Shown: piece by piece, positions 36,039 to 45,116 of the stretch
Layout of the letters: every line of letters starts with the position of its first letter
Numbering within the stretch: the stretch's first letter is position 1
Assembly (NCBI RefSeq): GCF_030272615.1
Contig: NC_081413.1
Span: 550,994,136-551,054,135 of the forward strand
Length of the DNA stretch: 60,000 nt
Direction: 5' to 3'
Origin: Cryptomeria japonica
Taxonomy: Eukaryota > Streptophyta > Pinopsida > Cupressales > Cupressaceae
Notes under the pieces: model-generated
Seen by the model: only the letters and a program-made list of their open reading frames with translations
Database searches by the model: none
Told to the model about the DNA's origin: nothing
Made by a program: the position numbers and the translations under genes

Positions 36039-36216
36039 ATCGACTTGAATTTCATCATCAAAATACGCAACATATTAGTTTCACAAAATACAAAGGAAAT
36101 GCTACAGGAAATCCAAACTCAACCAATGAAACTACATGAAATGAATATAAAATAAAGACATTATTATTACCTTCATGATATAAGTCTCATTGTGTCCTAA
36201 CTCCATTGTTCCTAGT

Positions 36217-37140
36217 TGCAGATGATTTGCTCTCAGACAAGCACCGGTATCTTCCAAGATGGCATATTAAGAATGGACTGATAACTGATAGTTAACTGAT
36301 ACTATGATATGAAATGCAAATGATTATGTTAAACGAGAAATACTAAATTGCTAATTACTTCAAGATAAAAACTCACAGATGCATAAGTTTACTCAAATTG
36401 TTAACTTGAAAACTCACTTGAAGACTAACTCTTTCTCAACTTAAACTCCCACATTTATAGACTTTGAGAGGATAAGATGATGTGTCCCAGATCAACGGTC
36501 ATGATCAGATTGGTAAATTTGGATGGTTGTGAATAAAGGTGAAGGTTGAGAGAAAGGGGTTCGGAGAAGACAAGTGTCACTCATCTCACCTTGACTGGGT
36601 TGCTGACTGAGGGAATCTAGGGATGGTTGGAGAAGATTTAGGCATGAGAGGACAAGTGGACTCAATTCCTTCCTAAGATGCAGGGATGTTGGAGAGAATA
36701 TAGAAGAAGGTTAAGAAATATGTGTACGTACACAATATTTCATTTATTTTGGAAGTTGGAGATAAGTGGCTAATAAATATTTTATTTATTTAATTTTTGT
36801 TGAATTAATTTAGCCACATGATGGATGAGTTGGCAAAGGAAAGATCAAGTGGATATGGAAGGATGAGTTGGAAATGAAATTAAATAATTTAGAAATCATT
36901 TAATATTTAAGACTATAGGATAGAGGAATAACCATTAAATATTAGATATTTAATCAATTGATTAGAGGAAAATGATAAATGAATTAATTAAAAAATATTT
37001 CAATTAAATTAATTAATAGAAAGATATGAAATTAATTAAATAAATTATTCTTTTCAAATTAACTATTTAATAGCAGAATAATCATTAAATAAATATAAAA
37101 TATTTATTTAATTGCTCATAGCCATTTTTATGTGTATACA
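36217..37140 (-). repeat. Element D 3' LTR (about 924 bp, left limit uncertain)
   Basis: The right end on the plus strand is TGTGTATACA, so the minus-strand LTR starts TGTATACACATAAAAATGG, like element B. A minus-strand TATA box CTATAAATG lies at 36452-36460. The left limit at TGCAGATG (36217) is a guess from the expected ...CA end. Confidence 0.6.
36452..36460 (-). promoter_or_regulatory. LTR TATA box of element D
   Basis: The minus strand reads CTATAAATG, about 680 bp from the LTR start, with AT-rich U3 sequence upstream. It fixes the orientation. Confidence 0.5.
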
Positions 37141-37158
37141 TTTTGTCCCTCTTTGAAA
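37141..37158 (-). promoter_or_regulatory. Polypurine tract of element D
   Basis: The minus strand reads AAAGAGGGACAAAA directly before the LTR start, the expected place for plus-strand priming. Confidence 0.6.
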
Positions 37159-37640
37159 TGATGTCAAGACAACATTGTTTCAAAGATTAAATCAAGTCTC
37201 GATAATGTACCTGATGGAGATAAAAATCTTGATTGTGTGCCCCCTCGGGAGATTGATCGTGAAATTGTTAAAAAAAATTGGATAAGCGATTGATCTCACG
37301 ATAATTGAAAAGGTCCTTCAATTAAATTTATTTGTGAAATTTTTTTTTTTGCCCCACTTAAAAGAATTAATTACCCTTCCAAATGGTAATTATAAAATTA
37401 ACCTAGGTTAATTTTAATTTCATTTGCATCCTTGTCATCTTGTGGAGTGAATATAACTGTCTTAGTGAGGTGGCAAAATGGTGATTTCGTTCGAGAACCA
37501 TCGATTTGAGTGCGTTCGACGATATCAGTGACCTCCTGACTATGGTTATCCGGTATGTACCTTATTCCAAGCTTGTTGTCAAATTGTCGTATGAATTTTC
37601 TTGCTTTTCGACACATTTTAGATCGTTTTTGAATTTTTCA
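37159..37640. other. Element D 3' non-coding part
   Basis: No supported ORF. The open frame on the minus strand at 37398-37616 has no recognisable motif and I do not call it. Confidence 0.4.
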
Positions 37641-37649
37641 ATTTTTGAC

Positions 37650-37960
37650 TGTGCATGTTAGCACTTTTGCTTTTTGGGTTTGCGCTTTTGCTTTGTATGT
37701 TAGTGCTTCCATTAAATTAGCACATATGAATGTTTTTTTACCTCTTTTGCTCAATATGTTATCGCTTTTGTTGATTTCACACTTTCATTTAATGTGTTCA
37801 CGCAAATGTGAAAAAGGTTAGCGCTTTTGATTGATTTAGCACTTTTGACGTATTGGGTAGCACATTTGTTTAAAAGGTTAGCACTTTTACTTGGTTTAGC
37901 ACCTATGTTTAATAGAATAGTGCTTTTGTTAAAAAGGTTAGCACTTTTGTTGCAAATGAA
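37650..37960 (+). repeat. 21-bp-spaced GCRCTTTTG array
   Basis: Boxes like GCACTTTTG start at 37661, 37682, 37703, 37720, about 37741, 37762, 37779, 37800, 37821, 37839, 37860, 37881, 37899, 37920 and 37941. Most spacings are 21 bp with periodic 17-18 bp steps, giving a higher-order unit of about 60 bp. It lies between the D LTR and the mobile-domain ORF. Confidence 0.75.
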
Positions 37961-38019
37961 TTTGTTTGATTTTGTCCATCTTAAAATTCATTTTGATGAT
38001 TTGATTTAGGCATTTTGTT

Positions 38020-38340
38020 GCTCAAATGTGATTGATAGGTATTCGATTGATGTCTTGATTGATAAAATTTTGATAATGTTGATTGATAGGATAAATGATT
38101 GATTGATTTGATTGATTGGTAGATTGATAGATTAGCTCTAAGAAACTGATTGAGTTTCTGATGAAGAGCATAACAGAGTTTGATTGAACTCATTGATTGA
38201 TAGAAAACCATGATTGATAGGTTTAGATTGATTTGATAGCCTGATTTGCTTCATTTGAAAAGATGTACCAATTGTTGATGTGATAGATTAGAGATCTCTT
38301 TGGATTTGATAGATAGATGATTGATGATTGACAGAGATCA
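38020..38340 (+). repeat. GATT/GATAG-rich low-complexity repeat
   Basis: TTGATTGATAG and variants recur many times with no fixed period. It lies directly upstream of the mobile-domain ORF. It may be leader sequence or microsatellite drift. Confidence 0.6.
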
Positions 38341-38400
38341 AATTCTCTTATTAAATAGGAGAAACTCGATGTTCTCTAGTGTCGGGAGAAATTCCCGGCC

Positions 38401-39345
38401 ATGCGGCACTTAGTGCCAGAGCTTACACAGGCTGAGGTTAGACACATAGATGCTTGCAGATTACACCATTTGTTATATATGCCTGATATTACCCATAACA
38501 GGGGATTGTTGACTGCCTTAGCAGAGAGATGGCATAGCGAGCATAACACTTTCCACCTGCCCACTGGTAATATTAGTGTGACACTCAAAGATGTCTACAG
38601 GATTCTTCACATCCCCGTAACTAGTGAGTTAGTCCAGTATGATTTTCAAGATCGTGGAGGGACAAAGGCTTGCAGAGCTGTATTTGGTGATGAGAGCATT
38701 TCAAGAGGAGAGATCCGATGGGAGGATATGATCATGTATTACGAGACTCTCCCCATGATTCTTGCAGGTTTGATCGGAGGATTTATCTGTCCAAACAAGA
38801 GATCTCAAGGTTTTGTTGTTGGTTGGGGTGAGATTATTTAGAGCATGATGTAGCATTGGACTCGATATGCTTGGGGTGTTTGCATGCTCGCTCATTTGTA
38901 TCATGATCTTCATCAAGTTGTTTTTATGAGAGCGCTAGTCTGTCTACAAGATGCACACTTTTATAGATCTGGTGTTGGGAGCACATTGCTATTACTCAGC
39001 CTATCCATCACATAGTTCGTGGTGAGAGGCAGCCATATGCCTATTTATATGCAAGTATCCTTACTCAACATAAGCCGGGCAAGATGGAGTATTGGCGTTG
39101 GGTTCTAGATTCACTGGATAGCATTATTTGGAGACCTTATATTGATTATGAGCCATGGATGGATGATGCACAAACATTACCATATATTATGCATAGTAGA
39201 TATCTCATTGGTCATACTCCATACATTATTGAGAGATAGTTGATTAGTCTCATTTTGAGACAATTTGGTAACATTCAACACATGCCTACTGGTGTCACGA
39301 TATATGCACGATGGTACAAGTATAGGCGAGATTGGGGACCTTCTT
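38401..39345 (+). pseudogene. Plant mobile domain (PMD) ORF, antisense to element D
   Basis: The ATG at 38401 opens 146 codons containing CRLHHLLYMPDI, ALAERWHSEHNTFHLPTG, ISVTLKDVYRILHIPVTSE and a later IRWEDM. This is the core of the plant mobile domain known from MAIN/MAIL-type proteins and transposons. Beyond stops at 38839 and 38851 the same family continues with AWGVCMLAHLYHD (about 38872), WRWVLDSLDSIIWRPYIDYE and LRQFGNIQHMPTG, up to 39345. It is about 310 codons, the usual domain size, with several stops. It lies between D's integrase and 3' LTR and runs opposite to D, where Tat elements often carry extra antisense ORFs. A host gene fragment is less likely. Confidence 0.78.
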
Positions 39346-39348
39346 TGT

Positions 39349-39528
39349 GTGGATGTCTGGATGCATCTTCCTTAGCTTTTGTTTAACTAGTTTTGCTTTT
39401 AGATCCACATTGAGATGATGCATGATAAGATCTGGATTAAGTCCTGGCATGTCTGCATATGACCAAGCAAAATTTATTTGTCTTTGTCTAAAGAATTCTA
39501 TGTATTCTTTCCTTTCTTTATCTGACAA
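39349..39528 (-). pseudogene. Duplicated fragment of element D RT N-terminus
   Basis: This roughly 180-bp stretch repeats 49132-49310 with few changes. On the minus strand it reads HHLNVDLKAKLVKQKLRKMH, the conserved segment just before gypsy RT. It starts within a few bases of the end of the mobile-domain ORF. The sequence beyond 39530 does not match, so it is an isolated transplanted piece. Confidence 0.8.
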
Positions 39529-41101
39529 TGGGAATGCTTCTAATGATTTTGAAATGCAATTGATCGACATGGAATGTTTGATATTTCTTATATGTAATGC
39601 TTATAATGATTATGAATCTAAGTGCAAAGATGGAACTAAATGATCTTAATGGATAAAAAGAACGACAATGATATGATCCTAATATAAATAATAATGATGA
39701 TATACTACATGATTAATGAAATGCACTTAATGGAATGCAAACTAATGCAATGATTGAATGCAACTAAAAATAAAATGGAAGATGGTTGAAATGATTTTAA
39801 AGATGAACGCACCTACAATGATCAAATGCAAATTGTTTTTGTTTGTCAAAGTACACTCAATCTTTATTTAACCGTTGATCTCTGAATGAAATGAAATACT
39901 TATAATGCAGATGAATAACGAGCTAATCTAATCTAAAAAATTATCTAACTGAAATGATACTTCCATTCTTCATATGTTGTCTTGTAATAGTGCTTGATTT
40001 CATCATTGAGCTTTAAAATGTTGTAAGAAAATACAAGAAACTTGACACAATGATCCAAGATGACCTGAGTATTTCTTACATGGATTTTGATATAGCAAGT
40101 TAATACAAGCAACTTGATATAATGAATCAAGCTGACCTGAGTATTTCTTGTAGAACAGACAAGAATTATCTCCTTTCATACATGACTCAAAACGTCCTCT
40201 TTGATCTTTTATCGATCATATCCTTAGACAAGTACATACCTTAATAAGAGACAAACCACAAATAGCAATCAAAAGAAAATAATCATGCCCCATCATAGCT
40301 TCTCTAGTCATGGACATCCTTGAGTCGCATAAAATACATGATTAGCAATAAAATCAAGATATAAACACTGAATCTTGTATGTCATTCACATGTTCTCATG
40401 GTCATTAATTGATGTAATCATCTTGATGAATGATCATTGATAATCTTTCATTACTTGTTGGCTGATTGTTCATTTCCTGAGTTTCACGATTCAGTTGTCA
40501 TAAAAAGCCTTGATATTTTTTGTTGTGTTGCTCATTATCTGTTTCAAAACCCTAAGTGTTTTTGTGTTTTTTCTAATTTTTCCGAATGTTTTGGATTTTC
40601 AAAGATTCAAAAGATAACCTTAGCAAAAGGAATTAGGATTTTTCCCCCAGTGGAAACAAAAAATTATTATGGATGTACGAATAATGATCAAGATCCAAAT
40701 CATGGAGGGATACAAATGCAAATTGATTGATTATGATAAAATCTAAGACAGTGAATACGATAAGTATGTCAAAGATTGATAATTGTTGGTAAGCTGCATA
40801 TTTTCTGCTAAATGGTTTAGAGCAATGGATGAGCTAAGATAGATGGAAGTGATAGATGTGATAAGATGGAGTGGATAGGTGCGCAAGACAATCTCATAGA
40901 TGGAAGAACTCACTTTTTAGATAGTGCCTGTTTACCAGGTTTTCACTGTCTAAATTTATTGTATTTTTTCCATATTTTGATTTTTTCCTTTGTTTGCACT
41001 ATTTTATGTCTTTTTAGGGATTTTTTGTTTTTCTAATTTTTACTGATTTCTTGAGGACTTTATATGTTTTTTATTGATTTTTATTTTCAGGACTTTACAT
41101 C
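39529..41101. other. Non-coding region between D integrase and the RT fragment
   Basis: AT-rich with many AATGAT and AATGCAA words. A 72-bp direct repeat is visible at 40033-40150. A T-rich block is at 40930-41100. No gene is supported. Confidence 0.5.
40033..40150 (+). repeat. Two copies of a 72-bp direct repeat
   Basis: ACAAGAAACTTGACACAATG at 40033 and ACAAGCAACTTGATATAATG at 40105 begin two similar units. Both go on to CTGACCTGAGTATTTCTT or nearly so. Confidence 0.7.
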
Positions 41102-42240
41102 TCAAGCATAGAATTTCTTGAGATGGATAGAATTGATAGGTTCATCGAACCAATGAACTTTAGGAGTAGATAATTTGTATGCTCCTGAGCCATATGCTTC
41201 TACTATGACAAAAGGACCTAACCAATTTGGTTCAAATTTACCCTTCCTTTCTTGGTCTTGCTGATTTCTTGGATTCTCCCTTAGTACTATATCTCCAATC
41301 AGAAAATTGCATGGCTTGACTCTATGATTATAATTTATTGCCATTCTTTGTTGATATACCTTCAAATGATTTGTTGCATTTTGGCGACTTTCTTGAATCA
41401 GCTCAAGTTCTTGAAGTCTAGAGACTCATTTTTCTTCTTCTTCTAGTATAAGACCTTTCAAGGAAACTCGTAGAGAAGGTATCTCTACTTCTATTAGTAA
41501 TATGGCTTTTGATCCATAGACTAAGCAATATGGAGCTACCCCCATTTGTGTGTGGATGCTGGTTCGGTATGCCCAAAGAACGGGATTTAGCTGAATGTGT
41601 TAGTCTTTTCTAGCTTCATTAACTATTTTCTTCAAAATTTTCGAGATAGTCTTGTTTAATGCCTCCGCTTGACCATTTCCTTGTGGATAATATGGAGTAG
41701 AAAACCTATGTTGGATATGGAATTGTTCACATAGTTCCTTCACATCTTGATTCTTAAATGGTCGTCCATTATCAGTGATAATGGTCATAGGAACTCCATA
41801 GCGACAAATTATATAATTCAAGATGAATGATGATATTTGTTTTCCTGTCACTTTTGTCAAAGGTACTACTTCAATCTATTTAGTAAATTATTCAATAGGA
41901 GTCAGAATGAACTTATTTCCATTAGAGGATGAAGGATCTATCTTACCTACCAAATCAAGGCCCCATTGAGAAAATGGCCATGATCCTGCTATAGGATGCA
42001 ATTCTTGTGCCGGTGCATGGATGAGATTCCCATGGATATGACATTGTTTGCATTTATTAGCATATGTGAATGAATCTCTCTCTATAGTAGGCCAATAGTA
42101 ACCCATACGAAGAATTTTCTTAGCTAGTGTTAATCCACTTGAGTGTGTGCCACAAATACCTATGTGAACTTCGTTAAGAACTTTCTTAGATTCTTCTTGT
42201 TCGAGACATCTCAATAAAGTGCTATCTAGACCTTGCTATA
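41102..42240 (-). pseudogene. Element D integrase remnant
   Basis: Integrase joins the cDNA to the host chromosome. The HHCC zinc-binding part is at 41888-42214 (GYYWPTIERDSF, CKQCHIHG) with the first core Asp in QWGLDLVGKID. The core continues at 41600-41860 with TIITDNGRPFKN and PYYPQGNGQAEALN. The C-terminal part is at 41102-41365 (GDIVLRENP, KFEPNWLGPFVI, HLKKFYA). Stops lie near 41385-41600 and 41875-41888. It belongs to D by position and strand. Confidence 0.88.
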
Positions 42241-42558
42241 TAAAGTATCAACAATAATAGTATAGCGGGATGATTGATGGATAAAATTTCTTCTCTGATT
42301 GCGGGATAGGTCAGGAGGAAGGATATTCTCTTTTAAGTATTGATAAGTTTGGTTGTATAAGGATTAACCGGTTCCCGATATATGGCAAATCATGTAGGTA
42401 TGCTGGGATTGAATGGCAGGGGTTAAGATATCTTCCACAAGGAATTCATAGCATTGTTGATTCTCTTGATTCTACAAGAGAGATCTTATTGTAGCCATTG
42501 CATCTGCTGCTTTATTCTCATTTCTTGGGATCTGAGTGAATGATACTTCTACAAAGTG

Positions 42559-42906
42559 TTATTTAAACTCTTCTACCAACTTTTTGTAGGGCATGATCTT
42601 GTCATCCTTAGTTTGATAATCATCATTTATTTGGTTGATGATAAGTTGTGAGTCACCATAGACATGTAATTCCTTGATATTCCATTCAATAGCCATTTTG
42701 AGACTAATAGTCAATGCCTCATAGTTTGCAGTATTGTTCGTGCATGGAAACCATAGTCTATATGATTTTGGAATTGTGTGTCCCTGAGGTGTGATGAACA
42801 AAATTCTCACGCCTGATCCATATTGTATATAAGAACCATCAAAGTATAACTCCCAAAATTTTGTACTTATTGTCAGAATGTCTGCAATAGGAAATCCAAT
42901 ATGCAA
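42559..42906 (-). pseudogene. Element D second RNase H (plant/archaeal type)
   Basis: WELYFDGSYIQYGSGVRI, NNTANYEALTISLKM and ELHVYGDSQLIINQ carry the Asp, Glu and Asp of an RNase H fold. It lies between the first RNase H and integrase, as in Tat-lineage gypsy elements. It is open over 115 codons, then hits a stop. Confidence 0.85.
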
Positions 42907-42930
42907 TGGTATGTCATCTTGTAAAGGTGC

Positions 42931-43090
42931 TTAAGCTAATTGATCGGTAATGACCTGTCCTTTGATAGCTTTTTGATCAACATATTCTATATCAAACTCA
43001 CTTAGTACCATAACCCATTTTGCTAGTCTGCCTGTCAAAGTTGACTTGTTCAACAAATACTTTAGTGGATCTATTTTTGCTATCAGTTTC
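42931..43090 (-). pseudogene. Element D RNase H, C-terminal fragment left of element F
   Basis: On the minus strand IAKIDPLKYLLNKSTLTGRL and KWVMVLSEFDIEYV are the end of the gypsy RNase H. The sequence is cut by element F at 43090 and continues from 48066. Confidence 0.85.
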
Positions 43091-43568
43091 TGTTGGTGTA
43101 AATAATTATTCATCGTGGATATTATTACACTTACTTAAGTTTACTTAGGAAATGCATTTCATAGTAGTTTGGGTATGAGACACTTGGGTGTTTGTGCCAC
43201 ATTGGGATAGTGTGTGTAGGAGAAATTCCACCTTTTATGGTGTTGATCTTGTTACTACTTTATCATATCCACTTATTGTGGAGTGATAATTCCACCTTCG
43301 GTGGGTGATCCACCTCATGTGGACTATTATATTATTTCTCCTACCTACCCACACCTATTTCCTACCTACCCTTGTTTCTTATTGAGCCACATGTCATGTT
43401 TGTGTGCTCACATATCCTTAGCCTTGCCTATATAAGCAAGCTCATATACATTGTATGTAATTGATTATTGATCATTTTCTTTTGATGAGAATACGATTTA
43501 TTCTTGTCCTATATTGTGTCTCTATTTTGTAGATTTCATTGAGCTCTTGATCTTGGCAAAATCTCACA
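43091..43568 (+). repeat. Element F 5' LTR (478 bp)
   Basis: It starts TGTTGGTGTAAATAATTATT and ends AATCTCACA. It is nearly identical to 47588-48065. Repeated GGTGG/CCACC words near 43230-43330 could form short hairpins. Confidence 0.95.
43429..43435 (+). promoter_or_regulatory. TATA box in element F 5' LTR
   Basis: TATATAA in the context GCCTATATAAGCAAG lies 339 bp into the LTR. The copy in the 3' LTR is at 47926-47932. Confidence 0.75.
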
Positions 43569-43580
43569 TGGTATCAGAGC
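43569..43580 (+). other. Primer-binding site of element F
   Basis: TGGTATCAGAGC directly follows the LTR and is a perfect initiator-Met tRNA complement. Confidence 0.95.
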
Positions 43581-45056
43581 CATTGGAGCTTCATTGATTC
43601 ATCTTGAAGAGGCATTATTGCGACATCAAGAGGCAAATCTGAGGAGCAACATCTTTTGGAGGTGTCCTAGACCAGATCCGACCCCGCCATTGCATCCAGA
43701 AGGTCGTTTCCATGAATTTTGGTTATAAAGTCGGCCTATTTTGGTGAGAAAAAATTTTTCGCCAATTTTGCTACTATTGTATGAATTTCGAAAAAAAATT
43801 ATATATTTTTCTTTTCTGAAAATTTTTTCAAAAAAAAAAATCAAAATAATCGAAAAAAAAAAAAAAAAAAAAGGGCAATTTTTTGGGGGGTCCGCAGACC
43901 CCCCGTGACCTGCTGTACCTGCAGTTCCGCGTGTTGCAGGTTTGTTGTACCCTGCAGGTCTGCAGAGCCCGTACCCTGCAGGTCTGCAGAGCCCATACCC
44001 TGCGCCTCTTCCCGCGCCCGTCGCAGTGTTTTTCGTGTCGCCGAGGTCCACGCGCCGGCTGTCCCGTCCTCGCCACGCTCCGCCCGTGCCTGTACTCGCC
44101 AAGACCTGTGTCGCCGCCAGTCTCCACCTCCCACAAGTTCCCTCCACACGCAGCTCCCCGGTAGCAGCTCCGCTCTCTGACGCCCGCTACCTCCGCCTCC
44201 GGCGACGCCGACCGTTGCCGACAGAGACCTCCGGCGACCGCCAAAACACCTCCGGCCGCCATGCAAATGCCACGTGGCTCACACAGTCAGCAATCCATAC
44301 ACAGTGACATGTCACCCCCTGCACCACATCATCCGTACGTTCACCACGTCATCTGCCACGCAGAGCCGCCCAGTCAACAAATCCGTACGGTACGACCTAT
44401 ACAGTCATTTGCCACGTCATCAGTCCATACAGTACGGATGCCCAGTCAGCAGAGAGGCGAAGTTTTTGCGACGGTCATACGACCGTCAAATTTAACATAG
44501 TGACTTGCTGACATCAACGCCACATCAGCATTTTTCAAAATTTTCCAAGCCCCTCATTTGCATTTTCGATTTTGGGTGCAATTTTTTTTGAAATGGGCTA
44601 GAATTTCGTGCTCTCCATAGTGGTAAAGAATTTTTTTGATTTTGATGCACGGATTTTTTAGAAAATGAATTTTTTGGTGACTATACCTGGGTAATCCCAG
44701 TTTTTCCAACTTCAGAGGCTTCGTTTGGGGTCATACGACCTCCTTTTCAGGTGTCATTTTTTTTGAAAGTGAGTATTTTTTCGTCTACTTTCACATGATG
44801 CTATTAGATTGATGCCATTGTAAGTAGAAATTGTACTTTCAGATTTTGGCCATTTTTGGCTCTCTTGGTACTTGTATATTTGCCTGAATCTCAGTTAGAT
44901 TCATTGCACTATTGATTGAAGTCTCTTGTATCTCATTTGAGAAGTTGTAAAATTTGTATCATAAGTCCACTTTGCCTTGTTTTGCAAGTGGCTCATTGTA
45001 ATCGCACTAAGTATAAAGTGCCAAAATCATCACTTTGGGGGGGGTACTTTGATTGA
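43581..45056 (+). other. Element F leader with GC-rich block
   Basis: This 1.5-kb leader contains an A-run (43855-43872) and then a strikingly GC-rich block (about 43880-44470). A 24-bp unit (CCCTGCAGGTCTGCAGAGCC plus four) is repeated twice near 43950-43998, and a third copy starts. Short open frames occur in several frames on both strands because stops are rare in GC-rich DNA; I do not call them genes. Direct words such as CCGTACG and CAGTCAGC recur near 44280-44460. Confidence 0.7.
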
Positions 45057-45116
45057 TTGAATTTGGGGGGTGTCTCTTGTGCTTTTGTGCTCTTGTGTTC
45101 CTTCCTTTTTGCTGCT

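Larger units (their letters stand above)
17999..36190 (+). mobile_element. Element B: Tat/Ogre-like Ty3-gypsy 5' part, split by C and E
   Basis: A plus-strand LTR (17999-19484 plus 26314-26413) is followed by a Tat/Ogre-type primer-binding site and a long leader (26435-28162 and 34535 to about 36190). Sequence is continuous across C and E once one copy of each target duplication is removed. No B gag or pol was found before the window passes into element D, so B is a fragment. Its right limit is approximate. Confidence 0.6.
34535..36190 (+). other. Element B internal region, second part
   Basis: It continues 28167 across element E. Apart from the ORF at 34930-35403 and the microsatellite near 36000 I see no features. 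The right limit against element D's LTR is uncertain. Confidence 0.45.

Noticed and set aside
37398-37616. 72-codon ORF on the minus strand near the D 3' LTR
   Set aside because: No motif was recognised and it overlaps non-coding 3' sequence.
38401-39345. PMD ORF as an intact host gene
   Set aside because: It has several stops, no introns or flanking gene context, and lies inside a retroelement.
43883-44500. Several overlapping ORFs of 70-140 codons in the GC-rich leader
   Set aside because: They appear in multiple frames on both strands because the DNA is GC-rich. None shows a domain.
45057-45116. Signal-peptide-like start of the element F ORF
   Set aside because: The hydrophobic 20 residues precede the canonical copia Gag start MGSSKF. 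They are better read as leader.
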